64,000 nucleotides of DNA from Thiodubiliella sp900128405 (GTDB lineage: Bacteria; Pseudomonadota; Gammaproteobacteria; PS1; Pseudothioglobaceae). How positions within the stretch are numbered: the stretch's first letter is position 1; every line of letters begins with the position of its first letter. The position numbers and the translations under genes were made by a program. The notes below the pieces were generated by a model. That model saw only the letters and a program-made list of their open reading frames with translations. It was not told the origin of the DNA and ran no database searches. Below are positions 8,552 through 20,400 of the stretch, one piece after another. The stretch covers positions 248,001 through 312,000 of the forward strand of contig OY821614.1 in NCBI GenBank assembly GCA_963682085.1, written 5' to 3'.

Positions 8552-11500
8552 TTACAAAACAACCCCGACATCTTGTTGAACCCAAAGTGCAGCATTAGCA
8601 TCAGTGTTGGCACCACTATGAGTATAAACATCATAGGTAATACTGCTTTCAATCTCGGTACCTGATATCTTAGCAAACCCTAAGGCATTCACAGAGTCGC
8701 CACTATTGCCTAATACTTTGAGAATATTGGTGCTGGTAGAAGCGTCTAACACATCATTTAGATTGAGTATTAGGGTGTTGTTACCTGAACCAGAAATGTT
8801 TATTTCCTCAATATCCTGAATACGGGTATTGCTGATGTTGGTTAAATTTAGGGTTAAGTTACTGCCATCTAGTTTTAGCGTGTCAATGTTACCACCACCA
8901 TCTACACGAGCACGGTTGTTTATGCCTGTTCGTTCTAATGCAGCAATGTTGCCAGCATTGATGATAATGGTGTCGTTACCTGCACCTGCGTTGAGAACAT
9001 CCATACCACCGTGACCTATTAGAGTGTCGTTACCTACGCCAGCAACAAAGATTTCATCACTACTAGTGCCTATGAGGGTATTGGGGTCTCCATCACCTAA
9101 ATAGTTGATAGCGTATTTTGAATCGCTATTAAGTTTAGTTAAATCAATAGCATTGGTGTCAGTTTTACCGAAGATGACATAGGATTTTCCTGCGTTTGAT
9201 TTACTACTTGGATCGGCTCCATAAGCACCAACAATCAAATCATCTAAGCCATCACCGTTGACATCGCCTGCGGTGGAGACTGAGATACCATTTAAATCAT
9301 CCGCATTCTTGCCATTAATAACAAAGCCTCCTATGCCATTGACAATTGCAGATAGATTGATTGCTGTGTTGTCGGTTTTACCGAAGACGACATAGGATCT
9401 GCCTACATTTAATTTATCGCCTAAACTGGTTCCCCAAGCACCAACAATCAAATCATCCAAGCCATCGCCGTTGACATCACCTGCGGTGGAGACTGAGACA
9501 CCACTGAAATCATTCGCATTCTCGCCATTAATGGCAAAGCCCCCTGTGCCAATAGTAGACAGGTTGACTGCTGTGTTGTCTTTTTTACCGAAGATGACAT
9601 AGGATTTTCCTGCGTTTGATTTACCGCTTAGGCTGGCAAAATGAGAGCCAACAATCAAATCATCCAAGCCATCACCGTTGACATCGCCTGCGGTAGAGAC
9701 TGAGTGGCCACTCGAATCACCCGCATTCTCGCCATTAATGACAAAGCCCCCTGTGCCACTGGCAATAGCAGATAGGTTGATTGCTGTGTTGTCGGTTTTA
9801 CCGAAGATGACATAGGATTTTCCTGCGTTTGATTTACCGCTTGGATCGGCTCCATCAGAACTAACAATCAAATCATCCAAGCCATCGCCATTGACATCAC
9901 CTGCAGTAGAGACTGAGGAGCCACTCAAATCATCCCCATTCTCGCCATTAATGACAAAGCCCCCTGTGCCACTGGCAATAGCAGATAGGTTGATTGCTGT
10001 GTTGTCGGTTTTACCGAAAATGACATAGGATTTTCCTGCGTTTGATCTGCCGCTTGGGTCGGACAATGAAGCACCAACAATCAAATCATCCAAGCCATCA
10101 CTGTTGACATCGCCTGCAGTAGAGACTATGAAGCCACTGTAATCATCCGCATTCTCGCCATTAATGACAAAGCCCCCTGTGCCACTGGCAATAGCAGATA
10201 GGTTGATTGCTGTGTTGTCGGTTTTACCGAAGATGACATAGGATTTTCCTGCTTTTGATTCATTGCTTGGATCGGCTCCCCAAGCACCAACAATCAAATC
10301 ATCTAAACCATCGCCGTTGACATCACCTGCACTGGAAACTGAGTTGCCACTGTAATCATCCGCATTCTCGCCATTAATGACAAAGCCCCCTGTGCCACTG
10401 GCAATAGCAGATAGGTTGATTGCTGTGTTGTCGGTTTTACCGAAGGCGACATAGGATTTACCTGCTTTTGATTTACTGCTTAGATTGGCATCAAAAGCAC
10501 CAACAATCACATCATCCAAACCATCGCCATTAACATCACCTGCGGTGGAGACTGAGTGGCCACTTTTATCATTCGCATTCTCACCGTTGATAACAAAGCC
10601 TCGCACCAAGTTTTCTTTCACCGATACAGCAATAAGTCGCTCTGCCTCATTGCCTGCAATATCAGTGGCAACAATGGCAACTGTGTCGGCAACTTCGTCG
10701 TTATCATGCACTGATAATTGTATTGTTTTGTAAGTTAATATTCCAGTGCCAGCAGTAATCGAAAATTTGCTGGCATTTGCTCCTTTTATGCGATAAGTAA
10801 TACCTTCATCTGCGGTACCATCATTAAGGTTGGTTACTTGAGCGTCATAAACAGTAGTTGTAATAGGGGCGTTGACATAAGTAATAACTGTAGTGGGTTG
10901 CTGGTCAAATATTGGGTCTGTAGTATCTACGATAATACGCAAAGTATTTTTACCTATATTTGAGACATTGCCAACTGCATCGGTTTGTCTAATCTGAATG
11001 GCATTAGCCTCATAAATGGCGTTAGTTAGCGTAAAGTTATTACCTGTGCCGTTAATGAAGTCATTACCATTAATAGAATACTGCCAAGTTGCATTCACTT
11101 CTAAATTATTAATAGTAATCATGCCATTATTAGTAATGCCATCGTTATCAAATAGACCTGTATCATCTACAAAGGAAAATCTTGGTTGGACTGGTTTGTC
11201 TATGTTAACCGCTGCTGTTATCGAGCTTACACCCTCAACACTGCCATCATTACCAGAAAGGTTAACGATAACAGTGTAATTACCTTGGGTAAGTTTTGAA
11301 GTCCAAGTGTCATTATTGTCTAAAGTCCAAGTATTATCATCAGTATCAACACTTGGAAGGTTGGCGCTAATTGTATGAACAACAGTATTACCTTGTTTAA
11401 AGACAATACTACTAATATTTATTGAAGTAACTGTACCAATGATTGCAACTGTGCCACTTAAAGTAATTGTTGCGATCTCATTAGCATCGATTTTATTATT

Positions 11501-13216
11501 ACTACCAATACCATTCCAAGCAATTGAAGTGGATAAATCAACCGCTTTTACCGATACAGCAATAAGTTGCTCTGCCTTATTGCCTGCAACATCAGTAGCG
11601 ATAATGATAACTGTGTCGTTATTATGCAATAATGTTTGTATTGTTTTGTAAGTTAGTATTCCAGTGTCAGCAGTAATTGAAAATTTGTTGGCATTTGTCC
11701 CTTTTATCTTATAAGTAATATCTTCATCTGCGGTGCCACCATCAAGGTTGGTTGTTTGAGCATCATAAACAGTAGTTGTAATAGGGGCGTTGATATTAAT
11801 ATTAACCATAGTGGGTTGCAAGTCAAATATTGGGCCTGTGCTATCTACGACAATACGCAAAGTATTTTTACTTATATCTGAGACATTGCCAGCTGCATCA
11901 GTTTGTTTAATTTGAATAGTATTAGCGGCATAAGTGCCTTCTTCCAGTGTAAAGCTATTGTTAGATCCGTCCTGAAAATCAGAGCCATTAGTGGTATATT
12001 TCCAAGTTGAACCTACCTCTAAATCACTAACAGTAATCACGCCATTACTGGTAACGCCATCGTTATTTAATAGACCTGTATCTACAAAGTCAAATGTTGG
12101 TTTAACTGGTTTGGTTATATCACTTTTCACCGATACAGTAATAAGTTGCTCTGTCTCATTGCCTGCAACATCAGTGGCAATAATAGTAACTTTGTGAACA
12201 CCTACTTGGGTTTGTTCTTTCTTATATTTTAATTCACCAGTAGCATTGTCAATCGTAAATTTTTCTTTTTGATTGCCGTCTTTTAAAGTGTAAGTAACTT
12301 TTTCCTCATCTGTTTCTGCCGTATATATTATTGTTGATGCAGGGGTATCTGTTTTAACATTAACAGCAGTTGAACTGGTAAACATAGATTTTGTGGTATC
12401 TATGACAATAGTCGAAGTTTCATTAATTTTAGTTATACCTAAGGTAACGCCAGCTTCATCAAGTTTTCTAATCTGAATGACATTAGTAGCATAGATGCCA
12501 CTACTCAGCATAAAACTATTACCTTCACCATCAATGAAATTAACGCCACTATCAATGGAATACTGCCAAGTTTCCCCTACTTCTAAATTATTGACAGTAA
12601 TCGTATTATTGTTGGTAATGCCATCGCTATTTGATGAACCTGTGTCTATGAAGAAGGTGTTTGTATTTTCATCATCCTCACCATCATCATTGCCATCACC
12701 ACCACTATCACCACCACCAGTAACCGCAACAGCTGCAACCACAATAGCAGCTACGATTTCTATATTTGAAGTAACAACATCAAGAAAACTTTGATCATCT
12801 GTGCTTACCGCACTAGATTCTGTAGAAACGATAGACTGCTCACCATAAAAATACACAATTTGCGTGCCATCTTCTAAAGCGAAGGACGCATCAGCAACAA
12901 TATGGTAAAGCCCACCATCTTCGGTAGGTAGAGAAACTAAACAAGATAAATCAGTTGCACAAACAGCAAAATAGTTGTCAAAAATAATAACGCCTTCTTC
13001 TAATGCCACTTCTAAATCATCGTCGACTTTTTTGGCAATTAGACTTGACTTTTTAGCATCAAAATCTTTAGCATTTAATTGATAAGCCGTGCCCGCTTGG
13101 ACTTGAATATGTTGAACACCTTTGGTAATAAAAATAACTTCTTCATTAAGTTTATCAGCGACTTTTTGCGCTTTATTTTGTAATGCCATAACTTGTTTTT
13201 GTGTTTTTACTTGCAT
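8552..13216 (-). CDS. P3: giant Ig/cadherin/FG-GAP type I-secreted adhesin-like protein
   Basis: 1554 residues with the longer ladder I-C-I-C-B-I-C, so one extra I-C pair compared with P1, P2 and P5. Seven FG-GAP blades occupy about 885-1360, followed by the RTX stretch and type-A end (…VQQDVGVVL). Blades 1-5 have nearly identical backbones but different loop residues (for example SNESKAG, SGRSNAG, SGKSNAG). The N-terminal prefix domain, Cys86/Cys92 and Ala/Val stretch match the family; the linker is short (GGGDSGGDGNDDGEDDENT). The start MQVKTQKQVMAL follows AAAGGT. The inserted pair beginning SDITKPVKPTFDFVDTG closely resembles one in P12, suggesting exchange across the array. Confidence 0.93.
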   Translation of the reverse strand: MQVKTQKQVMALQNKAQKVADKLNEEVIFITKGVQHIQVQAGTAYQLNAKDFDAKKSSLIAKKVDDDLEVALEEGVIIFDNYFAVCATDLSCLVSLPTEDGGLYHIVADASFALEDGTQIVYFYGEQSIVSTESSAVSTDDQSFLDVVTSNIEIVAAIVVAAVAVTGGGDSGGDGNDDGEDDENTNTFFIDTGSSNSDGITNNNTITVNNLEVGETWQYSIDSGVNFIDGEGNSFMLSSGIYATNVIQIRKLDEAGVTLGITKINETSTIVIDTTKSMFTSSTAVNVKTDTPASTIIYTAETDEEKVTYTLKDGNQKEKFTIDNATGELKYKKEQTQVGVHKVTIIATDVAGNETEQLITVSVKSDITKPVKPTFDFVDTGLLNNDGVTSNGVITVSDLEVGSTWKYTTNGSDFQDGSNNSFTLEEGTYAANTIQIKQTDAAGNVSDISKNTLRIVVDSTGPIFDLQPTMVNININAPITTTVYDAQTTNLDGGTADEDITYKIKGTNANKFSITADTGILTYKTIQTLLHNNDTVIIIATDVAGNKAEQLIAVSVKAVDLSTSIAWNGIGSNNKIDANEIATITLSGTVAIIGTVTSINISSIVFKQGNTVVHTISANLPSVDTDDNTWTLDNNDTWTSKLTQGNYTVIVNLSGNDGSVEGVSSITAAVNIDKPVQPRFSFVDDTGLFDNDGITNNGMITINNLEVNATWQYSINGNDFINGTGNNFTLTNAIYEANAIQIRQTDAVGNVSNIGKNTLRIIVDTTDPIFDQQPTTVITYVNAPITTTVYDAQVTNLNDGTADEGITYRIKGANASKFSITAGTGILTYKTIQLSVHDNDEVADTVAIVATDIAGNEAERLIAVSVKENLVRGFVINGENANDKSGHSVSTAGDVNGDGLDDVIVGAFDANLSSKSKAGKSYVAFGKTDNTAINLSAIASGTGGFVINGENADDYSGNSVSSAGDVNGDGLDDLIVGAWGADPSNESKAGKSYVIFGKTDNTAINLSAIASGTGGFVINGENADDYSGFIVSTAGDVNSDGLDDLIVGASLSDPSGRSNAGKSYVIFGKTDNTAINLSAIASGTGGFVINGENGDDLSGSSVSTAGDVNGDGLDDLIVSSDGADPSGKSNAGKSYVIFGKTDNTAINLSAIASGTGGFVINGENAGDSSGHSVSTAGDVNGDGLDDLIVGSHFASLSGKSNAGKSYVIFGKKDNTAVNLSTIGTGGFAINGENANDFSGVSVSTAGDVNGDGLDDLIVGAWGTSLGDKLNVGRSYVVFGKTDNTAINLSAIVNGIGGFVINGKNADDLNGISVSTAGDVNGDGLDDLIVGAYGADPSSKSNAGKSYVIFGKTDTNAIDLTKLNSDSKYAINYLGDGDPNTLIGTSSDEIFVAGVGNDTLIGHGGMDVLNAGAGNDTIIINAGNIAALERTGINNRARVDGGGNIDTLKLDGSNLTLNLTNISNTRIQDIEEINISGSGNNTLILNLNDVLDASTSTNILKVLGNSGDSVNALGFAKISGTEIESSITYDVYTHSGANTDANAALWVQQDVGVVL

Positions 13217-13283
13217 AATTTACCTTTTTGACTTTTATTTTATTTACTACCCTTGTCCTGCCTAGCTTAAAGTAACAAGCATA

Positions 13284-13310
13284 ATTATACAATACAATAT
13301 TTGTAATATC
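13284..13310 (-). promoter_or_regulatory. Promoter-like block of P3
   Basis: Minus-strand TATAAT (13289-13284) with the near-palindrome AATATTTGTAATATC at 13296-13310. Same layout as P1 and P2. Confidence 0.42.
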
Positions 13311-13420
13311 CTCATGAAAAAATAATTATCTCCATTCCCAAATGTGAACTTAAAATAAAGTAAAAAAGCTCTATATTTAAGTCATTTTGGACGCTAATTT
13401 TTCAAAGTCAATATACCGAA

Positions 13421-13449
13421 TTTTCACCCTTTGTCTAGCGGGGTAAAAT
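13421..13449 (-). terminator. Conserved intergenic hairpin (P4-P3 gap)
   Basis: Arms TTTTCACCC and GGGTAAAAT. As minus-strand RNA the one difference is a U-G wobble; on the plus strand it would be an A-C mismatch. This points to the minus-strand transcript as the folded molecule. Confidence 0.38.
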
Positions 13450-13776
13450 GGTAACCAAGGGCAATAATAAAGTGATTATCTAAACACCATAAAACCTTAA
13501 TCTGTTTACAATTGTGCAGTGGAGTAGGGTGCTAGTGTCAATATAAACATCATAAGTAACATTATCAAGGGTAACCCCATTAATATCACTACTCCTGCTT
13601 ATGTCTTTAGCGTCAATCTAAGTGCCTTACAGAATCATCACCCGTATTGCTACTTGCAGCAACGAACACTTACCCTGTTTTTATTGTGCCAAAATTACAA
13701 ACTTAAACCTTAAGGGGTCTTTACACATCAATACTTATCAAAACATAAAACTAAAGCAACTGGTTTTATTCCTTTT

Positions 13777-16700
13777 TTACAAAATAATCAAATTGATATC
13801 TTGCTGAATCCAAAGTGCAGCATTAGCATCAGTGTTGGCACCACTATGAGTATAAACATTATAGATAATACTGCCTTCAGTCTCGATAGTTGATATCTTA
13901 GCAAACCCTGAGGCATTCACAGAGTCGCCACTATTGCCTAATACTTTGAGAATATTGGTGCTGGTAGAGGCATCCAATACATCATTTAGATTGAGTATTA
14001 GGTCGTTGTCGCCTGAACCAGTAATGTCTATTTTCTCAATATCCTGAATACGGATATTACTGATGTTGGTTAAATCTAGAGTTAAGTCACCACCATCTAG
14101 TGCTAGCGTGTCAATGTTACCGCCACCATCCACACGAACACGGTTGCCTGTGCCTGTTTGTGCTAATGCAGTGATGTTGCTGGCATTAATGGTAATGGTA
14201 TCATTACCTGCACCTGCGTTGAAAACATCCATACCACCGTTGCCTGTTAGCGTGTCATCGCCTGCACCAGCAACGAATATTTCATTACCACTGGTACCTG
14301 TGAGGGTATTGGCATTTTCATCACCTAAATAGTCAATGGTGTATTGTAAGTCGCCACTAAGTTGGGTTAAATCAATAGCATCGGTGTCAGTTTTACCGAA
14401 TATAACATAAGATTTGCCTGCGTCTACTTCACTGCCTGGGTCGGCTTTATAAGCACCAATAATCAAATCATCCAAGCCATCGCCGTTGACATCGCCTGCG
14501 GTGGAAACTGAGAAGCCACTCTGATTGCCCATATTCTCGCCATTAATGACAAAGCCCCCTGTGCCAAGGGCAATAGCAGATAGGTTGATTGCTGTGTTGT
14601 TGGTTTTACCGAAGACAACATAAGATTTACCTGCATCTAATTTATTGCTTAGATCGGCATAACGAGCACCAATAATCAAATCATCCAAGCCATCGCCGTT
14701 GACATCGCCTGCGGTGGAGACTGAGATGCCACTGTCATCACCCGCATTCTCACCGTTAATAACAAACCCCCCTGTGCCACTGGCAATATCAGATAGGTTG
14801 ATTGCTGTGTTGTTGGTTTTACCGAAGACAACATAAGATTTACCTGCGTCTGATTTACCACTTAAATCGGCTTTATGAGCACCAACAATCAAATCATCCA
14901 AGCCATCGCCATTGACATCGCCTGCGTTAGAGACTGAGAAGCCACTCTCATCATTCACATTCTCGCCATTAATAACAAAGCCCCCTGTGCCACTGGCAAT
15001 AGCAGAAAGGTCAATTGTTGTGCTGTCTTCTTTGCCGAAGATGACATAGGATTTTCCTGCTTTTACTTTACCATTTGAATCGGCTACATGAGCACTAACA
15101 ATCAAATCATCCAATCCATCGCCGTTAACATCGCCTGCGGTGGAGATTGAGTAGCCACTGTAATCATTCATATTCTCGCCGTTAACGACAAAGCCTTCTG
15201 TGCCAATAGCAGATAGGTTGATTGCTGTGTTGTTGGTTTTACCAAAGATGATATAGGATTTCCCTATTTGTAATTTACTATTTAAACTGGCTAGAAAAGC
15301 ACCAACAATCAAATCATCCAATCCATCGCCATTGACATCGCCTGCGTTGGAGACTGAAGCGCCACTCAAATTATTCACATTCTCGCCGTTAATGACAAAG
15401 CCCCCTGTGCCAAGGGCAATAGCAGATAGGTTGATTGCTGTGTTGTTGGTTTTACCGAAGACAACATAAGATTTACCTGCGTCTACTGTGCCGCTTGGGT
15501 CAGCATTACGAGCACCAACAATCAAATCATCCAAGCCATCGCCATTGACATCGCCTGCGTTGGAGACTGAGTAGCCACTCTCATCACCCGTATTCTCGCC
15601 GTTAATGACAAAGCCCCCTGTGCCAAGGGCAATAGCAGATAGGTTGATTGCTGTATTGTTGGTTTTACCGAAGACAACATAAGATCTGCCTGTGTCTGAT
15701 TTACCACTTAAATCAGCTTTATGAACACCAACAATCAAATCATTCAAGCCATCGCCATTGACATCGCCTGCGGTGGAGACTGAAAAGCCACTCCAATCAC
15801 CCGCATTCTCACCGTTGATAGCAAAGCCTTGTGCCCAGATTTTTACTGATACAGTAATGGATCGCTCTGTCTCATTGCCTGCAATATCAGTAGCAACAAT
15901 GGTAACTGTGTCGTTATGCACTGATGTTTGTATTGTTTTGTAAGTTAGTATTCCAGTATCAGTAGTAATCGAAAATTTATCGACATTCGTCCCTTTTATG
16001 CTATAAGTAATACCTTCATCTGCATTGCCACTACTAAGGTTGGTTACTTGAGCGTCATAAACAGTAGTTGCAATAGGGGCGTTGACATGAGTATCAACTG
16101 TAGTGGGTTGCGAGTCAAATATTGGGTCTGTGGTATCTATGACAATAGGCGAAGTATTTTTACTTACATTTGAGACATCATCGGTTCGTCTAATCTGAAT
16201 GGTGTTAATGCTATAAGTGCCATCGCTCAGTGTAAAACTCCTGCCTGTGCCAGATATAAAGGTGCCACCACTATTAATGGAATACTCCCAAGTTTCGCCT
16301 TCTTTCAAACCATTGACAGTAATCGTATTATCGTTGGTAACGCCATCGTTATTTAATAAGCCTGTCTCTTTAAAGGTAAAACTTAGTTTATCATCAACAT
16401 CATCACCACTACTGCTAGCAATCACAACAGCTGCAATCACAATAGCGGCTATAACTTCTATATTTGAAGTAACAACATCAAGAAAACTTTGCTTATCATC
16501 TGTGCTTACCACACTAGATTCTGTAGAAACAATAGACCGATCACCATAAAAATACACAATTTGCGTGCCATCTTCTAAAGTAAAGGACGCATCAGCAACA
16601 ATATGGTAAAGCCCACCATCTTCGGTGGGTAGAGAAACTAAACAAGATAAATCAGTTGCACAAACAGCAAAATAGTTGTCAAAAATAATAACGCCTTCTT

Positions 16701-16917
16701 CTAATGCCACTTCTAAATCATCGCCGACTTTTTTGGCAATTAGACTTGACTTTTTAGCATCAAAATCTTTAGCGTTTAATTGATAAGCCGTGCCCGCTTG
16801 GACTTGAATATGTTGAACACCTTTGGTGATAAAAATAACTTCTTCGTTGAGTTTATCAGCGACTTTTTGCGCCTTATTTTGTAATGCCATAACTTGTTTT
16901 TGTGTTTTTACTTGCAT
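13777..16917 (-). CDS. P4: shortest array member, Ig/cadherin/FG-GAP adhesin-like protein
   Basis: 1046 residues, with only one I-C pair between the linker and the propeller. The first I module runs straight into what is the last cadherin module in the longer paralogues (…NTSPIVIDTTDPIFD), consistent with in-frame loss of the middle modules. The seven FG-GAP blades (about 370-845) are complete. The C-terminus is type A but ends IQQDINLIIL rather than VQQDVGVVL, a variant also seen at the end of P10. The linker is very short (SSSGDDVDD). The start follows AGAGGT. The intact propeller despite loss of the stalk suggests the propeller is the functional head and the Ig/cadherin ladder a spacer. 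Confidence 0.93.
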   Translation of the reverse strand: MQVKTQKQVMALQNKAQKVADKLNEEVIFITKGVQHIQVQAGTAYQLNAKDFDAKKSSLIAKKVGDDLEVALEEGVIIFDNYFAVCATDLSCLVSLPTEDGGLYHIVADASFTLEDGTQIVYFYGDRSIVSTESSVVSTDDKQSFLDVVTSNIEVIAAIVIAAVVIASSSGDDVDDKLSFTFKETGLLNNDGVTNDNTITVNGLKEGETWEYSINSGGTFISGTGRSFTLSDGTYSINTIQIRRTDDVSNVSKNTSPIVIDTTDPIFDSQPTTVDTHVNAPIATTVYDAQVTNLSSGNADEGITYSIKGTNVDKFSITTDTGILTYKTIQTSVHNDTVTIVATDIAGNETERSITVSVKIWAQGFAINGENAGDWSGFSVSTAGDVNGDGLNDLIVGVHKADLSGKSDTGRSYVVFGKTNNTAINLSAIALGTGGFVINGENTGDESGYSVSNAGDVNGDGLDDLIVGARNADPSGTVDAGKSYVVFGKTNNTAINLSAIALGTGGFVINGENVNNLSGASVSNAGDVNGDGLDDLIVGAFLASLNSKLQIGKSYIIFGKTNNTAINLSAIGTEGFVVNGENMNDYSGYSISTAGDVNGDGLDDLIVSAHVADSNGKVKAGKSYVIFGKEDSTTIDLSAIASGTGGFVINGENVNDESGFSVSNAGDVNGDGLDDLIVGAHKADLSGKSDAGKSYVVFGKTNNTAINLSDIASGTGGFVINGENAGDDSGISVSTAGDVNGDGLDDLIIGARYADLSNKLDAGKSYVVFGKTNNTAINLSAIALGTGGFVINGENMGNQSGFSVSTAGDVNGDGLDDLIIGAYKADPGSEVDAGKSYVIFGKTDTDAIDLTQLSGDLQYTIDYLGDENANTLTGTSGNEIFVAGAGDDTLTGNGGMDVFNAGAGNDTITINASNITALAQTGTGNRVRVDGGGNIDTLALDGGDLTLDLTNISNIRIQDIEKIDITGSGDNDLILNLNDVLDASTSTNILKVLGNSGDSVNASGFAKISTIETEGSIIYNVYTHSGANTDANAALWIQQDINLIIL

Positions 16918-16990
16918 AATTACCTCTCTTGATTTTGATTTGATGCTACCCTTGTATTATCTAACTTAGAAAAATAGAACAACAAGCACA

Positions 16991-17017
16991 ATTATACAAT
17001 AGAATATTTGTAACATT
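16991..17017 (-). promoter_or_regulatory. Promoter-like block of P4
   Basis: Minus-strand TATAAT (16996-16991) and the near-palindrome AATATTTGTAACATT (17003-17017). Confidence 0.42.
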
Positions 17018-17127
17018 TTCATGAAAAAATAATTATCTCCACTCCTAAACAAGAATTTAAAACAAAGCAAAAAGCTCTGTATTTAAGTCATTTTGGACGC
17101 TAATTTTTCAAAGTCAATGCACCAAAT

Positions 17128-17154
17128 TTTTACCCCTTGGTTAGCAGGGTAAAA
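17128..17154 (-). terminator. Conserved intergenic hairpin (P5-P4 gap)
   Basis: TTTTACCC (17128-17135) and GGGTAAAA (17147-17154) are perfect inverted repeats around an 11-nt loop. Confidence 0.4.
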
Positions 17155-17415
17155 TGATAACCAAGAGCAATAATAAAGTGATTATCTAAACCACCATAAA
17201 ACCTTGATTTGTTCATTTCTTTAGCATTAACCTAAGTGCTTTTGACAGAGTCATCACCCGTATTGCTACTTGCAATAATAAGTACTTGTCTTGTTTTTAA
17301 ATGTTAAATCGTATCGTAATAATTATGCCAAAATTGTAAACTTAAATATTAAGAGGGCTTTACACATTAATACTTATCAAAACACAAAACCAAAGCAACT
17401 GCTTTTATTCCTTTT

Positions 17416-20400
17416 TTACAAAACAACCCCGACATCTTGTTGAACCCAAAGTGCAGCATTAGCACCAGTGTTGGCACCACTATGAGTATAAACATCATAG
17501 GTAATACTGCTTTCAGTCTTGGCACCTGATATCTTAGCAAACCCTGAGGCATTCACAGAGTCGCCACTATTGCCTAATACTTTGAGAATATTGGTGCTGG
17601 TAGAGGCATCAAACACATCATTTAGATTGAGTATTAGAGTGTTGTTACCTGAACCAGTAATGTCTATTTTCTCAATATCCTGAATACGGATATTACTGAT
17701 GTTGGTTAAATCTAGGGTTAAGCCACTACCATCTAGTGTTAGCGTGTCAATGTTACCACCGCCATCCACACGAGCACGGTTGCCTGCACCTGTTTGTGCT
17801 AATGCAGCAACATTGCTGGCATTGATGACAATGGTATCGTTACCTGCACCTGCGTTGAGGACATCCATACCGCCGTTGCCTATTAGAGTGTCATCGCCTG
17901 TGCCTGCAACAAAGATTTCATCATTGTTGGTGCCTGTGAAAGTGTTGGCGTTTTCATCACCTAAATAGTCAATGGCGTATTTCGAATTTCTACCAAGGGT
18001 TACTAAGTTTATGGTGTCAGTGTCGGTTTTACCGAAGATGACATAGGACTTACCTGCGCCTCTTTGATTGTTTGGGTCAGCATTATAAGCACCAACAATC
18101 AAATCATCCAAGCCATCGCCGTTGACATCGCCTGCGGTGGAGACTGAGTAGCCACTGTAATCATACGCATTCTCACCATTAATAACAAACCCTCCTGTGC
18201 CACTGACAATAGCAGATAGGTTGATTTCTGTGTTGTCAGTTTTACCGAAGACGACATAGGATTTTCCTATGTTTAATTTACCGTTTAGGTCGACTTGATC
18301 AGCACCAACAATCAAATCATCCAAGCCATCGCCGTTGACATCGCCTGCGGTGGAGATTGAGACACCACTCCAATCACCCGATTTCTCGCCGTTAATGACA
18401 AAGCCTGCTGTGCCAATAGCAGATAGGTCGATTGCTGTGTTGTCGGTTTTACCGAAGATAACATAGGATTTGCCTGCGTGTGCTTTATTGTTTGGGCTGG
18501 CAGATTTAGCACCAATAATCAAATCATCCAAGCCATCGCCGTTGACATCGCCTGCGTTGGAGACTAAGATGGTATTCCAATTAATCCATACTCTCTCGCT
18601 GTTAATGACAAAACCCCCTGTGCCATTGGCAATAGCAGATAGATTGATTGCTGTGTTGTCGGTTTTGCCGAAGACAATATAAGATTTACCTGCGTCTGTT
18701 CTGCCATTTGGGTCGGCTTTACTAGCGCCAATAATCAAATCATCCAAGCCATCGCCGTTGACATCGCCTGCGTTGGAGGCTGAGTAGCCACTTTTATCAC
18801 CCGCATTCTCGCCGTTAATGACAAAGCCCCCTGTGCCAATGGCAGATAGATTGATTGCTGTGTTGTCGGTTTTGCCGAAGATGACATAGGACTTGCCTGC
18901 GCTTTCTTTGCCGCTTGGATCGGCTCCATAAGCACTAACAATTAAATCATCCAAGTCATCGCCGTTGACATCGCCTGCAGTGGAGACTGACCAGCCACTG
19001 TAATCCATCGCATTCTCGCCGTTAATAACAAAGCCCCCTGTGCCACTGGCAATAGCAGATAGGTTGATTGCTGTGCTGTCAATTTTACCGAAGATGATAT
19101 AGGATTTACCTATCTCTTTTTTATCGTTTAGGCCGGCATTACGGGCACCAACAATCAAATCATCCAAGCCATCGCCGTTGACATCGCCTGCGTTGGAGAC
19201 TGAGGCACCACTACGATCATACTGAATCTCGCCGTTAATAATAAAGCCCCCTGTGCCATTGGCAATAGTAGATAGCTCGATTGTTGTGTTGTCGATTTTA
19301 CCAAAGACAACATAAGATTTTCCTGCACTTAATTTTTTATTGCTTGGGTCGGCATTAAGAGCACCAATAATCAAATCATCCAAGCCATCGCCGTTGACAT
19401 CGCCTGCGGTGGAGACTGAGTGGCCACTCTCATCATTCACATTCTTGCCGTTGATAGCAAAGCCTCTTGTAAAGATTTTTACCGATACAGTAATAAGTTG
19501 CTCTGTCTCATTGCCTGCAACATCAGTAGCAACAATGGTCACTGTATCGTTATCATGCGCTGATGTTTGTATTGTTTTGTAAGTTAGTATTCCAGTATCA
19601 GTAGTAATCGAAAATTTATCGGCATTTGTCCCTTTTATACTATAAGTAATACCTTCATCTGCATTGCCACCATTAAGGTTGGTTGCTTGAGCATCATAAA
19701 CAGTAGTTGTAATAGGGGTGTCAACATCAACATTAATTGCAGTGGGTTGCAAGTTAAATATTGGGTTTGCATTATCTACGACAATACGCAAAGTATTTTT
19801 ACCTATATCTGAGACATTACCAACTGCATCGGTTTGTTTAATCTGAATGGCATTAGCCTCATAAGTGGTATTATTAGCTAGTGTAAAACTACTGCCTGTG
19901 CCATCAATGAAGTCATTACCACCATTAACAGAATACTGCCAAGTTACACCCACTTCTAAATTATTAATAGTAATCACGCCATTATTGGTAATGCCATCGT
20001 TATTTAATGAACCTGTATCTTCAAAGGAAAATGCTGGTTGAGCTGGTTTGACTGTGTCAATCGTTGTTGTTATTGAATTTGAATCCGTAACACTGCCACC
20101 ATTACCAGAAAGGTAAACGGTAACCGTGTAATCACCTTGGGTAAGTTTTGAAGTCCAAGTGTCGTTATTGTCTAAAGTCCAAGTGTTATTACTATTAATA
20201 CTTAGAAGATTGGCGCTAATTGCATGAACAGTAGTATCACCTTGCTTAAAGACAATACTACTGATACTTATTGAATTCACTGCACCAATGATTGCAACTG
20301 TGCCACTTAAAGTAGCCGCTACCATCTCATTAGCATTGATTTTATCATCATCACCAATACCATTCCAAACAACTGAAGTGGATAAACTAGCCCCTTCTAC

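Larger units (their letters stand above)
13217..13776 (-). other. P4-P3 intergenic region with decayed type-B tail
   Basis: Contains the P3 promoter-like block (13284-13310), the shared TTTTGGACGCTAATTTTT block (about 13386-13403), the hairpin (13421-13449), and a type-B remnant (about 13450-13680). In the remnant a reading matching DNVTYDVYID and the stretch around GDDSV can still be recognised, with frameshifts and stops. It is downstream of type-A gene P4. No intact gene is seen. Confidence 0.6.
16918..17415 (-). other. P5-P4 intergenic region with decayed type-B tail
   Basis: Holds the P4 promoter-like block (16991-17017), the shared TTTTGGACGCTAATTTTT block (about 17091-17108), the hairpin (17128-17154), and a shorter type-B remnant (about 17155-17300) in which the final YDVYIN part has been deleted. 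It is followed by a block also found in the gaps behind P2, P4 and P11 (around AAATGTTAAATCGTATC, 17308-17324). No intact gene is seen. Confidence 0.58.
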
